A DNA stretch of 64,000 bases from Halobacillus mangrovi (GTDB taxonomy: Bacteria; Bacillota; Bacilli; Bacillales; Halobacillaceae): positions 3,038,001-3,102,000 of the forward strand of contig NZ_CP020772.1 of the NCBI RefSeq assembly GCF_002097535.1, in the 5' to 3' direction. Positions 17,882 to 26,459 of the stretch are shown piece by piece. The notes beneath the pieces were generated by a model, which ran no database searches, had not been told where the DNA came from, and saw only the letters and a program-made list of their open reading frames with translations. Numbering within the stretch: the first letter of the stretch is position 1; every line of letters begins with the position of its first letter. A program made the translations under genes and the position numbers.

Positions 17882-19128
17882 GATGACTGGTCCTCTCTTT
17901 TTAACAATTGGTCGATCACCATTACTTTTGCAGACTCCATCTCGTCTAAGATTTCTTCACGGGTCAAAGGATTCATATGCTTTGCTGCATTTCGATGTTT
18001 GAATAAGGGAGCAAGCCATTCTTGCACTTCTTCATCACTTACATCATCCATCCCTCTAAGAAACTCTCCGATAAAATGCTGCCCCTTCTTTAACTCATTT
18101 TCGTTCCAAAATGGAAGATCTTCCACTTTTACACGGTGGATAAAAATCCAATCCCCAGTGATATTTTCAGTCTCGTTGACAATATTCACCCACTCACCAA
18201 GCAGATCTTCACCTTCCCACTTGCTCAATTCGCCCGTAGTTGAAGTAAGGTTTACTTCCAGCATCGTACACTTGTTTCTTTGAGAAACCTGTGATTTAGC
18301 TTGTTGAAGTACCTGTTCTAGTTCATGAGGAGAAGTGAGATGATCACAGGATACAGTTACAGATTCAAAAGTGAAACTATGTAGTTCTATAAAAGTACGG
18401 CTATCATCGACACCATTAAATTCTATTAAATAGCAACCCTTTTCGCCTGCTTCTTTTGTTGATCGTCCTTGGATATTTCCCGGATAGATAGCAGGTGGGT
18501 CTTCAGACAACACCTGTCTTTGATGGATATGTCCAAGTGCCCAATAGTCCATCTGACGATTATAAAGCTCCTCCATCCGAAACGGTGCGTAGACATCATG
18601 ATCGGTGTTTGTTTCAAGGCTGCCGTGCAGCATGGCAATGTGATACCTCGGATCCCCTGAAATTACATACTCATTGACTTTTCTTTCACGTATTTCTCTT
18701 TCCATATAGCTGAATCCGTATATGTTGGCGATATGTTGGTCGTTTTTATAAAATGGAATGGTTTCTATTTCTTGAGAAGAAAAGACGTGGACATTTCTAG
18801 GAAATTTAATCGGGTACCGTTCCCCTTGAAGGTAGTCATGATTTCCATAGCTTACAAATACTTCGATCCCGTAATCATTAAGTTTCTGGAAAGCATTTCT
18901 CAAAAAAACCTGCGCCTTCAAACTCCTTACAGATTCGTTAAATAAGTCTCCTACCAGCAAAATAAAATCGACTTGATGCTCGATGGCTTGGTTGATGAGG
19001 CGTTCGAAGGCTTCAAATGTACTTTTTCTCAATCGTTCCAATAGTTCATCAGGATAATGATTTTTACTTTTAAACAGACTGTCCAAATGCAAATCTGCGC
19101 TATGTAAAAACCTTAATTTTGAATGCAT
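17878..19128 (-). CDS. yhaO: YhaO, Mre11/SbcD-like metallophosphoesterase
   Basis: A 416-residue nuclease subunit. The calcineurin-like motifs are present in order: HSADLHLDS, LVGDLFNE, SYGNHDYL, LHGSLETN and GHIHQRQ, giving the two-metal site. The C-terminal third is the capping and ATPase-binding part. The ATG at 19128 is preferred to the TTG at 19134, because GGAGC lies 7 nt before the former and only 1 nt before the latter. It is translationally coupled to yhaN. Repeat locus 2 lies directly upstream and may have displaced or altered the native promoter. Confidence 0.94.
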   Translation of the reverse strand: MHSKLRFLHSADLHLDSLFKSKNHYPDELLERLRKSTFEAFERLINQAIEHQVDFILLVGDLFNESVRSLKAQVFLRNAFQKLNDYGIEVFVSYGNHDYLQGERYPIKFPRNVHVFSSQEIETIPFYKNDQHIANIYGFSYMEREIRERKVNEYVISGDPRYHIAMLHGSLETNTDHDVYAPFRMEELYNRQMDYWALGHIHQRQVLSEDPPAIYPGNIQGRSTKEAGEKGCYLIEFNGVDDSRTFIELHSFTFESVTVSCDHLTSPHELEQVLQQAKSQVSQRNKCTMLEVNLTSTTGELSKWEGEDLLGEWVNIVNETENITGDWIFIHRVKVEDLPFWNENELKKGQHFIGEFLRGMDDVSDEEVQEWLAPLFKHRNAAKHMNPLTREEILDEMESAKVMVIDQLLKREDQSS

Positions 19129-19301
19129 ACGCAAGCTCCGTTCTATAAATGTTGTTCCTTATATTTTAACAAAGGACACTTACGAATGCACGTTCGCAAA
19201 AATTGATTGCAGCTAAACTCAATAATAGTCCCTTATTCCATTAACGCCTCCTTATCCTGAAGACTTGGATTCGAGATAATAGCTTTGTTTAGATGGGGGC
19301 T

Positions 19302-19475
19302 GTTTCCGTTACCTAGTCATCTGGAGAGGTGGTCGGGGAAATGGCTCGCTTTCCGCGGGGATGACGGCAAGCCTCCTCGGTTTGCCAACCTGTGGGGTCT
19401 TCCCAGCCATACCATTCCCGCAGGAGTCTCCCCATTTCCCCTCCCACCTTTACGTTTATTGAATTGAACGGAAAC
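19302..19475 (-). repeat. B module, locus 2 (full length)
   Basis: 174 bp with ends GTTTCCGTT / AACGGAAAC. Inner arms (GGGGAAATGG / CCATTTCCCC) flank a diverged core in which the usual GGGGTCTCAC reads GGGGTCTTCC. Confidence 0.85.
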
Positions 19476-19619
19476 CCCCTTATGAGATAGTAAATTCTCC
19501 ATTTGAGAAGCACACTTATTGTACTTGTACTATATAAACGGGCTCCGCGGAGTTTTTACACTCTGTTGTTAGAGGAATTCATAAAACTATCCTCTGGATA
19601 CTGAAACTTAACTCTTTAA

Positions 19620-19792
19620 GGTTCGTTAAAATTATTGACAGGAGGGATGGATGGAAAATGACGAGACTCCCGTGGGAGAAGGACCCAGGCGAGACCCCAC
19701 AGTGAGCGCAGCGAATGAGGAGGCTCGGCAGTTCCCCCACAGGAAAGCGAGTTATTTTCCAGCCATCCCTAACCCTTTTACAGTTACGAACC
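19620..19792 (+). repeat. A module, locus 2 (full length, diverged ends)
   Basis: 173 bp. The outer ends have drifted to GGTTCGTTAA / GTTACGAACC, while the core (GAGACTCCCGTGGGAG, GCGAGACCCCAC, GCGCAGCGAA, GGAAAGCGAG) is intact. Confidence 0.85.
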
Positions 19793-19918
19793 GAAGTTAT
19801 CTCGAAATCAAGTCTTCAAGATAACTGCTATATAGTTGAACATAGACTTTTGTATCTACAAACCATAGAGCATATTAAAAACCCGTATTCTCACTGTGTG
19901 AAATACGGGTATAGAGCG

Positions 19919-21172
19919 TTATCCTTCTTTTTTCGATAACTGTAATGCCTTTTTAAAATCCTTCAAGGAAGAGGATTTCCCATACATTAACACTCCTCCA
20001 CGATAAACTCTTGCTCCAACTAAGCCTAGCACGATAATTGAAACGACAAGTATGGATATAGAAAGCGTAACTTCCCATACCGGGATATCCAGCATTCCTA
20101 CCCGTAAAAACATGATCAATGGAGTGAAAAATGGAATGTAAGAGGTCACAGTGACAAAAGGTGCTTCAGGCATGGACAATCCGAAGACCGCAATCATAAA
20201 CGCTGCAACCACAAGCATCATCATCGGTGCGACAATTTGCTGAGCGTCTTCAAGTCGGCTAACTAGTGATCCAAGTGTTGCCGCTAATGTAGCATAAAGC
20301 AGGTAGCCGAGCACGAAGAATACAACTGCGTAGATGATTGTGCTAGCCTGGACTTCAGTAAATCCAAACGACTCCAACAGTAATCCATTATTAGAACTCA
20401 TCGCTTGCTGAATACCGAAGTAACCGACAAGTAAAAGAATCGCGAACTGGGTTAAGCCTACTAAAGCGATACCTATAATTTTTGCAAACATTTGAGAGAC
20501 TGGGGATACACTTGAAATTAAGATCTCCATAACTCGACTGGACTTCTCAGTTGCTACATCTGTAGAAATCATATTGCCATACATCATAACTGAAAAGTAC
20601 ATAAAAAATAACATTACATAGACAAGACCCCGTGTCTGACTTAACTCCTCTGCTGATTTTGCACTCTCTTCTAAAGCAACCAAATCAAAGTCGACAGGAG
20701 AAGATATTTGTTGAATCGTAGAGGGTTCAACGTTAGCTTTTTCTGTAACGACACCAACTTTTACTTGTTGAAGTGCCTGACGAATCGGCTGGCTTTCTCC
20801 TGTATTTGCAATTTGATTAGCATAGTATGTTCCCTCCGGAAGCCCTTGTTCATTTTCGCTCAGTTCTACAACAGAATGAAAGTCCCCTTCCTCTACTTCA
20901 TCCTTTGCTTCTTTAAGGCTACCATTGTAATTTTCAAGAATATAGTCTTCGTTTGTATTTAACATCCCATTAAGTGATTGGTACCATTGTTCATTTTCAG
21001 TAACGACAGCTACCTTCTTTTCTTCTTCATCTCCGCTGAATTGCTCAATGATGGTTTGGAGGTTTGTTAAACCAAAAACTAAGAGAACAGTAAGAATGGT
21101 TGTAATGAGAAATGATTTTGATTTTACACGGTTCAGATACGTATGAGATAACATAATGAAAAATTTATTCAT
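19919..21172 (-). CDS. yhaP: YhaP, ABC-2 type exporter permease (NatB-like)
   Basis: A 417-residue permease with one N-terminal span (about residues 16-35), a large extracellular domain of about 140 residues (FSGDEEEKKVAVV to about 170), and five to six C-terminal spans. This is the NatB/ABC-2 exporter layout. The motif ISTDVATEKSSRVMEILISSVSP is a family hallmark. The ATG at 21172 overlaps the yhaQ stop by 8 bp; an upstream TTG at 21184 is possible. Together with YhaQ it forms an exporter; relatives export sodium or drugs, but the substrate here is unknown. Confidence 0.92.
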   Translation of the reverse strand: MNKFFIMLSHTYLNRVKSKSFLITTILTVLLVFGLTNLQTIIEQFSGDEEEKKVAVVTENEQWYQSLNGMLNTNEDYILENYNGSLKEAKDEVEEGDFHSVVELSENEQGLPEGTYYANQIANTGESQPIRQALQQVKVGVVTEKANVEPSTIQQISSPVDFDLVALEESAKSAEELSQTRGLVYVMLFFMYFSVMMYGNMISTDVATEKSSRVMEILISSVSPVSQMFAKIIGIALVGLTQFAILLLVGYFGIQQAMSSNNGLLLESFGFTEVQASTIIYAVVFFVLGYLLYATLAATLGSLVSRLEDAQQIVAPMMMLVVAAFMIAVFGLSMPEAPFVTVTSYIPFFTPLIMFLRVGMLDIPVWEVTLSISILVVSIIVLGLVGARVYRGGVLMYGKSSSLKDFKKALQLSKKEG

Positions 21173-22064
21173 AGGAAGCACCAACTTTCTCTATGAAAAT
21201 GTCATTTAATGTCGGCTCCTCCAGGTTGAAGGTGCGGACAAACCCTTTTCCAGAAAGCTCACGAAATATTTCTTGAGATACCTCTTCATTTTTAATCTGT
21301 AACTCGCAGCCTTCCGTAAGCGGTCTGTACTTCGTTACCCCAGATACACTCTCCAGATATCGGGTATCGAAATCAGCATGAACACGGATGTTTTTCTTAC
21401 CAAAAGAGCGTTTAATTTCTTTCAATTGTCCGTGGACGACAGGTGTACCATGATGCAGGATGCACAAATGCTCACATAACTCCTCCACATGTTCCATTCG
21501 ATGAGAAGAAAATACTATGGAAGTACCGGATTCCTTCAAATCCACAACGGCTTCTTTAAGCATTTCCACATTTACGGGATCAAGCCCAGAGAATGGCTCA
21601 TCAAGAATCAATAAATTTGGTTTGTGCAGAACAGCTGATATAAATTGAATTTTCTGCTGATTCCCTTTAGACAATTCCTCTACCTTTTTATTTCTATAAT
21701 CAGGAACCTTAAATCGATCCAGCCAATATTCCAGTTCTTTAATCGATGCAGATTTAGGCATCCCTCTTAATTTAGCAAGATAAACAAGTTGATCCTGAAC
21801 TTTCAATTTAGGATAAAGTCCTCGCTCCTCCGGTAAATACCCGATTAAATGGCTCTGGTCATACCCAATATCTCCATCATTCCATGTGATTGTTCCTCCT
21901 GTTTGATCAAGCAGACCGAGGATCATTCGAAATGTCGTTGTTTTTCCAGCACCATTAGCTCCGAGAAAACCGAAAATCTGCTTCTCAGGGATCTCTAACG
22001 ACAGATGGTCTACCGCTGTGAACGAACCAAATTTCTTAGTTACATTATGTAAGCGTAATGTCAT
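21165..22064 (-). CDS. yhaQ: YhaQ, ABC exporter ATPase (NatA-like)
   Basis: A 299-residue ATPase with Walker A GANGAGKTT at about residues 36-44, signature LSKGNQQKI, Walker B LLILDEPFSGLDP and H-loop SSHRMEH. The C-terminal 80 residues form the extra domain found in NatA-type exporters (DUF4162-like). It is translationally coupled to yhaP. The pair sits between yhaO and yhaR as in B. subtilis. Confidence 0.94.
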   Translation of the reverse strand: MTLRLHNVTKKFGSFTAVDHLSLEIPEKQIFGFLGANGAGKTTTFRMILGLLDQTGGTITWNDGDIGYDQSHLIGYLPEERGLYPKLKVQDQLVYLAKLRGMPKSASIKELEYWLDRFKVPDYRNKKVEELSKGNQQKIQFISAVLHKPNLLILDEPFSGLDPVNVEMLKEAVVDLKESGTSIVFSSHRMEHVEELCEHLCILHHGTPVVHGQLKEIKRSFGKKNIRVHADFDTRYLESVSGVTKYRPLTEGCELQIKNEEVSQEIFRELSGKGFVRTFNLEEPTLNDIFIEKVGASYE

Positions 22065-22217
22065 ACCTACACCCCTCTCTTCTCTACAATGTAATACGCA
22101 GCCAGAATTATAAACGTTTCAATCTTTTACAATTTTTTTTAGAATTAAGCAGGAATTTATCGTGAACATACCAAAGATAGTATAATGAATACATATTCAT
22201 TCGAGGGAGGAACACCA

Positions 22218-22403
22218 ATGAAAACATACTTTCTAACTGTATTCGAAAAGGATGGAACAAATGTATTAGATGAAACATTCCAAGCCGAGACTGATGATCA
22301 AGCAAAAGAAATCGGCAGTGAGAAACTAAAAGAAAAAGGATTCAGCGAACACACCCACCGTTGTGTCGCTCCCGAAGGTCATCTTGTACTCTTTCACAGA
22401 TAA
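22218..22403 (+). CDS. yhzD: YhzD-like small protein
   Basis: A 61-residue soluble protein, MKTYFLTVFEKDGTNVLDE at the start and an HTHRCVAPEGHLVLFHR tail, fitting the YhzD family, which has no known function. GAGGGAGGA lies before the ATG at 22218. An in-frame ATG at 22185 has no binding site. It is monocistronic and ends in a strong bidirectional terminator shared with yhaR. Confidence 0.8.
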   Translation: MKTYFLTVFEKDGTNVLDETFQAETDDQAKEIGSEKLKEKGFSEHTHRCVAPEGHLVLFHR

Positions 22404-22432
22404 AAAAAGTCGCGCTATCGGCGCGACTTTTT
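22404..22432. terminator. Bidirectional terminator between yhzD and yhaR
   Basis: Twelve-bp perfect stem AAAAAGTCGCGC / GCGCGACTTTTT with a five-base loop, T-tracts on both strands. Confidence 0.92.
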
Positions 22433-23201
22433 ATCTTCCTTGAAAATTGGGTTTTCGTTTCTCCATAAAGGCTGTAACACCTTCCAGGTGATCTTTTGTC
22501 TGTCTTAACTCCCACTGGGCTTGTCGTTCTTTGGAAAGATATTGAAGAAGTTTATCCACGCCGTATTGATGATAAATCTGTTTGGTCTTGATCATCGATT
22601 GCAAAGGACGCATACTCCATTTCCTTGCAATTGCCGCTACTTCATCATGAAACGAATCGTTAAGGACAATGTCCACAAGTTTATGATCGAACGCTTCCTT
22701 AGCCTTCATTTGTTGACCTTCCCACGCAAATTGCTTAGCCTGATGGGTCCCTAACCTCTCCTGGAGCCAGAAATGACCGCCTCCATCAGGGACAAGACCT
22801 ATACCAATAAAATTCATGGAAATCGTTGCGTCTGCTTCAGCCACAACATAGTCAGCTGCCAACGCGATACTCAACCCGAGTCCAACAACCGGCCCATGGA
22901 GAGCTGAGATCACAATCTTAGGCATTGTATAAAGGGTTGTTACGATTGTTTCAATATGGTCCATAACTTGATCATATTTCTTTGCATCTTGCACTTCTTT
23001 CATCATTGAAATATCTCCGCCTGCACAGAATCCTTCTCCTTCACCGCAAAGAACAACGACTTGAGGCTCAAGCTCTTTCACTTCGCTTACTGCTTCTGAG
23101 AATTCTTCAAGCATTTCTATATTTAGAGCATTGTACTTTTCTCCGCGTGCAATTTTTAAATAGACGACATTATCCTGTTCTTCTATTTTAAAGAAATCCA
23201 T
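22431..23201 (-). CDS. yhaR: Enoyl-CoA hydratase/isomerase family protein (YhaR)
   Basis: A 256-residue crotonase-fold enzyme. The oxyanion-hole segments are FCAGGDISMM and SALHGPVVGLGLSIALAADY. At the catalytic positions of classical hydratases, the region GIGLVPDGGGHFWL carries Asp rather than the second Glu, so isomerase or thioesterase-like activity is possible. Acts on acyl-CoA substrates in the cytosol; the pathway is unknown. The ATG at 23201 follows AAAGGGG by 7 nt, better than the ATG 6 bp upstream. Position after yhaQ is as in B. subtilis. Confidence 0.9.
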   Translation of the reverse strand: MDFFKIEEQDNVVYLKIARGEKYNALNIEMLEEFSEAVSEVKELEPQVVVLCGEGEGFCAGGDISMMKEVQDAKKYDQVMDHIETIVTTLYTMPKIVISALHGPVVGLGLSIALAADYVVAEADATISMNFIGIGLVPDGGGHFWLQERLGTHQAKQFAWEGQQMKAKEAFDHKLVDIVLNDSFHDEVAAIARKWSMRPLQSMIKTKQIYHQYGVDKLLQYLSKERQAQWELRQTKDHLEGVTAFMEKRKPNFQGR

Positions 23202-23352
23202 TCTCATACCCCTTTATAAAAAATGATTTCATCTCTCCTAAACATTTTCTGTGGCAGGAAGACAATTTCCTGCAAGAATCGAAGAAAAGTGCTGAATTAC
23301 AGGTAGCTCTACCTAGAACTCTATTATTAGTTACAGTGAATTACGCAAAAAA

Positions 23353-23376
23353 AAGCCACCTTTACTTAGGTGGCTT
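23353..23376 (-). terminator. Terminator of yheA
   Basis: Nine-bp stem AAGCCACCT / AGGTGGCTT followed by eight Ts on the minus strand. Confidence 0.88.
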
Positions 23377-23386
23377 CTGCTTTTCT

Positions 23387-23746
23387 TTATTGTTGTGGTT
23401 CTTCTGGATTGCCGTAAAGCTCTTCAAGAGGCTTTGTGATGATACGGCTGATGTCATTGATGACTGTGTTCAAGCGCTGCTCTTCTTCCATAAGTTTGGA
23501 AATTTGTGGGTGCTGTTGAACAAGTTCAACGACTTTACGCGCTTGCTCGACTTCCTCTTCAGAAATCTCTTCACCTTGCATTTGCTTTTGCTGAAGTGTC
23601 ATTTGAGTCTGACGGAAATCGTCGAACATTTTCTTAGCAGCTTCATCATTCATTACTGCTTCATAAGCTTCTTTCAAGCCTGTGAATTCTTCGCTATTTC
23701 GAATCGCTTTTTCTAAATCATACGCGTGATCATATAGATTTGCCAT
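23387..23746 (-). CDS. yheA: YheA, YlbF/YmcA-family protein
   Basis: A 119-residue all-helical protein of the YlbF/YmcA/YheA fold. The segments NLYDHAYDLEKAIRNSEEF, FDDFRQTQMTLQQKQMQGE and VQQHPQISKLMEEEQRLN are characteristic. YlbF and YmcA form a complex that influences RNase Y and competence/biofilm; YheA itself has no defined role. GGAGG precedes the ATG. It is followed by its own terminator and preceded by yheB. Confidence 0.92.
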   Translation of the reverse strand: MANLYDHAYDLEKAIRNSEEFTGLKEAYEAVMNDEAAKKMFDDFRQTQMTLQQKQMQGEEISEEEVEQARKVVELVQQHPQISKLMEEEQRLNTVINDISRIITKPLEELYGNPEEPQQ

Positions 23747-23831
23747 AAAAATAAGAACCTCCTAAAAGTTTCGTTCTGTGACTCCTTCCCCACTATAACA
23801 AACTAAAGAAGGTCTGTATAGGAAACCATAA

Positions 23832-24968
23832 TTATCCGAAAAATAGCACAATAATCCCTTGCAGCATTCCAATTAATCCACCAAGTAAGGCACCTAAATA
23901 GGTGATCATTTTGAATTCCCTTCTTGAAATGCCTAATACCATCTCTTCCAAACGTTGAACCTGAAAGGCTTCCACTTCTTCCTGAACAATTTCAGAAAGA
24001 TGCATGGTTTCCATCATACGGTCCATTCTAGATGAGAGAAGCTCGGTCATTTTCGTGATAAAGAGCGGAACGAGATTATAAACAATTTTCTCACGGTGGG
24101 GACGGGTCCATTCAGCTATAGACCTTGTCACCCATTTTTCGATTGGCAAAGCCTTGGCTACAGATTGGCCAAGCACACGCCCAATCGTCTCTCGCCCAAT
24201 TTTGTCTTCAAAAAAACTTACTCGATGCTGCATAAGTTCTTTAAGTTCTGATTGAAGCATCCCTCTCAGCCAAACATTCATTTCATTGTCGGCAATATAT
24301 CTTGTAATAGCGGGATAAATTCGCTCTGTAATTCCATCAGGTCCCATGAAGGAAGAAATCATGTTCCCGAGGAACCCTTGATTATCAAGATAATTTTCAA
24401 TAAGAGCTGTTACTTTTTGTCTGCCTTCTCTGCTTTGAAAGTACCTGATGATACTTTCTTGGATATGATCAGCCAAACGATCGGTTCCTTTTTCAGCTTT
24501 GCGCTTCCATTCTTCAGAGAGAATTTCTTCTAATGGTACATGCCGGTACTCACTCATAATCGTATGGTAGCGGTCTTCAATCCATCCAGACACTGATTTT
24601 TCAAGCTTCTTTGATGAAATGTCCACGTCCAGGTCACGGGCGAGGTCCTTTATAGTCGCTGGGTGATCAAGCCAACCTTCAACTTCTTTTTGAGCCCAAG
24701 TGGTAACCTGGTCCTGAAAAATAGGAGCTTTTAACTTTCTGCGTAAACCTTCAGGAGTCAGCAAATGCTCAACAACCATCTTTCCCAATTGCCGGGCAAG
24801 TTCCTGCTGTCGTTTTGGGATAAGTCCAGGAGTAAACGGCAAACGGTATTTTCCAATATAAATGGCACGATAGGGACGAAATAACATTTTGATAGCTAAT
24901 GAATTCGTGACCCCTCCTATCATTGCGCCTATTATAATCATTATTACGATCAATATCACAGGATTCAT
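23832..24968 (-). CDS. yheB: YheB, DUF445 family membrane protein
   Basis: A 378-residue protein with hydrophobic helices only at the two ends: about residues 4-24 (ILIVIMIIIGAMIGGVTNSL) and 355-376 (ITYLGALLGGLIGMLQGII). The helical middle is soluble. The N-terminal motif NSLAIKMLFRP and FTPGLIPKRQ are the DUF445 hallmarks. The end helices suggest both termini lie in the membrane. Function unknown; upstream of yheA as in B. subtilis. Confidence 0.92.
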   Translation of the reverse strand: MNPVILIVIMIIIGAMIGGVTNSLAIKMLFRPYRAIYIGKYRLPFTPGLIPKRQQELARQLGKMVVEHLLTPEGLRRKLKAPIFQDQVTTWAQKEVEGWLDHPATIKDLARDLDVDISSKKLEKSVSGWIEDRYHTIMSEYRHVPLEEILSEEWKRKAEKGTDRLADHIQESIIRYFQSREGRQKVTALIENYLDNQGFLGNMISSFMGPDGITERIYPAITRYIADNEMNVWLRGMLQSELKELMQHRVSFFEDKIGRETIGRVLGQSVAKALPIEKWVTRSIAEWTRPHREKIVYNLVPLFITKMTELLSSRMDRMMETMHLSEIVQEEVEAFQVQRLEEMVLGISRREFKMITYLGALLGGLIGMLQGIIVLFFG

Positions 24969-25045
24969 GGTACAACCTCTTTCTAATCATGCTGTACCCA
25001 GTATAATCCAATTATTTTCAATGTGCCAATGAGAGCATAAAAAAA

Positions 25046-25064
25046 CAGGTCTTAGTTAGACCTG
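25046..25064 (-). terminator. Terminator of the ferritin-like gene
   Basis: Seven-bp stem CAGGTCT / AGACCTG with a five-base loop and a seven-T run on the minus strand. Confidence 0.82.
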
Positions 25065-25072
25065 AAATAGGG

Positions 25073-25483
25073 TTATTTTAAACGTCCTAAAATTGTGCCA
25101 AAACGTGTGGCATGTTCCATTTCATCTGTCATTGCAATAAATAAAGGCTGATAAGCCATTTGATTCGGAAGCATAAAGAGCATTTCACGATACATTTCAG
25201 CTGCTTCAAACTCATCCTTCTGTGCTTTTTTCACACCGTCTTCAAAAGACTGATACATCACCTTTTCCGGTTTGAACCGATGGTACTGACCTGTTAACTG
25301 ATAATGCAGGCGTTGAAACATTTTGTAGTGCTCCAGCTCATCATCTTCTGCATGCTTAATATAGTCTTTAAACATGCGATTGCTCGTATCCTCACCTAGA
25401 CGTTTATAGAAATCGTTCGCATTCCACTCGTTTTCTATTGCCACCTTCAGCATTGCCAAGAACCGGTTGGGTTGGTTATACAT
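25073..25483 (-). CDS. Ferritin-like domain protein
   Basis: A 136-residue four-helix protein. Acidic/His motifs spaced as in ferritin-like di-iron proteins are visible: ENEWNANDFYKRLGED, HAEDDELEHYKMFQRL, KDEFEAAEMYREML and TDEMEHATRFG, that is E, ExxH, E and ExxH. It could bind iron or manganese; no enzyme activity can be assigned. The ATG at 25483 has CGAGGAGGGGAGA-type purines 5 nt upstream; a longer frame to 25555 has no good site. It faces repeat locus 3. Confidence 0.82.
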   Translation of the reverse strand: MYNQPNRFLAMLKVAIENEWNANDFYKRLGEDTSNRMFKDYIKHAEDDELEHYKMFQRLHYQLTGQYHRFKPEKVMYQSFEDGVKKAQKDEFEAAEMYREMLFMLPNQMAYQPLFIAMTDEMEHATRFGTILGRLK

Positions 25484-25640
25484 TCGTCTCCCCTCCTCTA
25501 TTAAATAGATATGAGCGAGAGGGACAACCTTATGCCTATTCTTTTGTCTCGACACATTGATTTACCATTAATTTTTCTTCTATTACTCCTTCCTTAATAA
25601 AAGCCTCCTTATCTTGAAGCCTTGACTTTGAGATGTTCTC

Positions 25641-25813
25641 GGGGCCGTTGCGTAATAAGCGTAAGGTTGGCTGGAAAACAACTCGCTTTCCTGCGGGGGA
25701 ACTGGCAAGCCTCCTCAGTCGCTTCACTCCTTGTGGGGTCTTTCCTAGCTCCTTCTCCCGCGGGAGTCTCGCCGTTTTCCATCCAACCCATCTATAGTGT
25801 AAGGAACGGCCCC
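25641..25813 (-). repeat. A module, locus 3 (full length)
   Basis: 173 bp, ends GGGGCCGTT / AACGGCCCC: both ends changed from GGGTCC in a compensating way, which argues that the pairing is under selection or was copied as a unit. Confidence 0.9.
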
Positions 25814-25876
25814 ATTTAACAGGTGTAAGGTGGCTCTGATTTCTTAGATTACAGATAGATTTTCGGTACCAATAAC

Positions 25877-26046
25877 GTTTCCGTTACTCCCACCAGTCGT
25901 AAGGAGGTCGGAGAAATCGCGAGACTCCTGTGGGATGAACATGATAGGTGAGACCCCGGAGAGCTTTAGCTCGAGGAGGCTCAGCACATGCCCACCGAAA
26001 GCGAGTGATTTCTCCGACCTCCAAATTCTACTTAGGGCAACGGAAA
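25877..26046 (+). repeat. B module, locus 3 (full length)
   Basis: 170 bp, ends GTTTCCGTT / AACGGAAAG; inner arms GGAGGTCGGAGAAATC / GATTTCTCCGACCTCC carry compensating changes relative to locus 1. Confidence 0.9.
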
Positions 26047-26205
26047 GCTCACAGTACCTCGAAATCAAGTCTTCTAGAATACTGCTAAATTGTTGAATAA
26101 CCTCAAGCTGATCATTAAAAAAAGAGTGATAAACCATCATAAATGCTTTGTGCCTCTCATGGTTATCGGCAAAGCGGACAAAATAGAAAAGAGGAGGTGA
26201 CGAAT

Positions 26206-26388
26206 TTGAAGAAAGATGAAAGAAAACGCGCACCGGAAGGCAAGGATCGATATGAGCTGGATGTCGATCGTATGATCAACGAGGGAATGGCCGGAGGTAC
26301 TGTCCTCCCCGTCTATGGTAGAGAGCAAATCGGCGAAACCCATGAGATACCCGAGCAGGAGCAAGTTGAACACCGCTCGGATCGATAA
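26206..26388 (+). CDS. Small charged protein, unknown function
   Basis: A 60-residue soluble protein that I do not recognise, rich in Glu, Arg and Asp (KKDERKRAPEGKDRYELD at the start). The TTG at 26206 is chosen because GAGGAGGTGA lies 5 nt upstream. A strong terminator follows. Coding character is supported by that site and by a Gly/Val/Pro-rich middle (INEGMAGGTVLPVYG) that looks conserved. Its promoter region is within or next to repeat locus 3. Confidence 0.7.
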   Translation: MKKDERKRAPEGKDRYELDVDRMINEGMAGGTVLPVYGREQIGETHEIPEQEQVEHRSDR

Positions 26389-26423
26389 TCCCGCTCTCTA
26401 ATTCCTTAAGCCCTCCTAAAAAA

Positions 26424-26455
26424 AAGACGATGATGCAAAAAAGCATCATCGTCTT
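26424..26455. terminator. Bidirectional terminator between the small gene and the CstR-like gene
   Basis: Thirteen-bp perfect stem AAGACGATGATGC / GCATCATCGTCTT with a six-A loop. Confidence 0.9.
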
Positions 26456-26459
26456 CTCA

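Larger units (their letters stand above)
19246..19838. mobile_element. Composite repeat locus 2 (B module reverse, A module forward)
   Basis: It fills the gap between yhaP and yhaO. Outer inverted motifs are clearest here: CTTATCCTGAAGACTTGGAT on the left and, on the right in inverse, GTTATCTTGAAGACTTGATT (19796-19825). The 144-bp spacer between modules holds a CTCCGCGGAG palindrome with a T-run but no gene. Mobile origin is inferred. Confidence 0.68.
25603..26100. mobile_element. Composite repeat locus 3 (A module reverse, B module forward)
   Basis: It occupies the divergent gap between the ferritin-like gene and the small gene at 26206. Outer motifs: CTTATCTTGAAGCCTTGACT on the left and, on the right in inverse, a related AAGACTTGATTTCGAG stretch. 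Spacer between modules is 63 bp. Both modules are full length, making this the most compact complete copy. Confidence 0.7.

Noticed and set aside
25536..26233. Several 60-130 codon open frames on both strands in repeat locus 3
   Set aside because: Same recurring translation of the A and B modules and no start signals.
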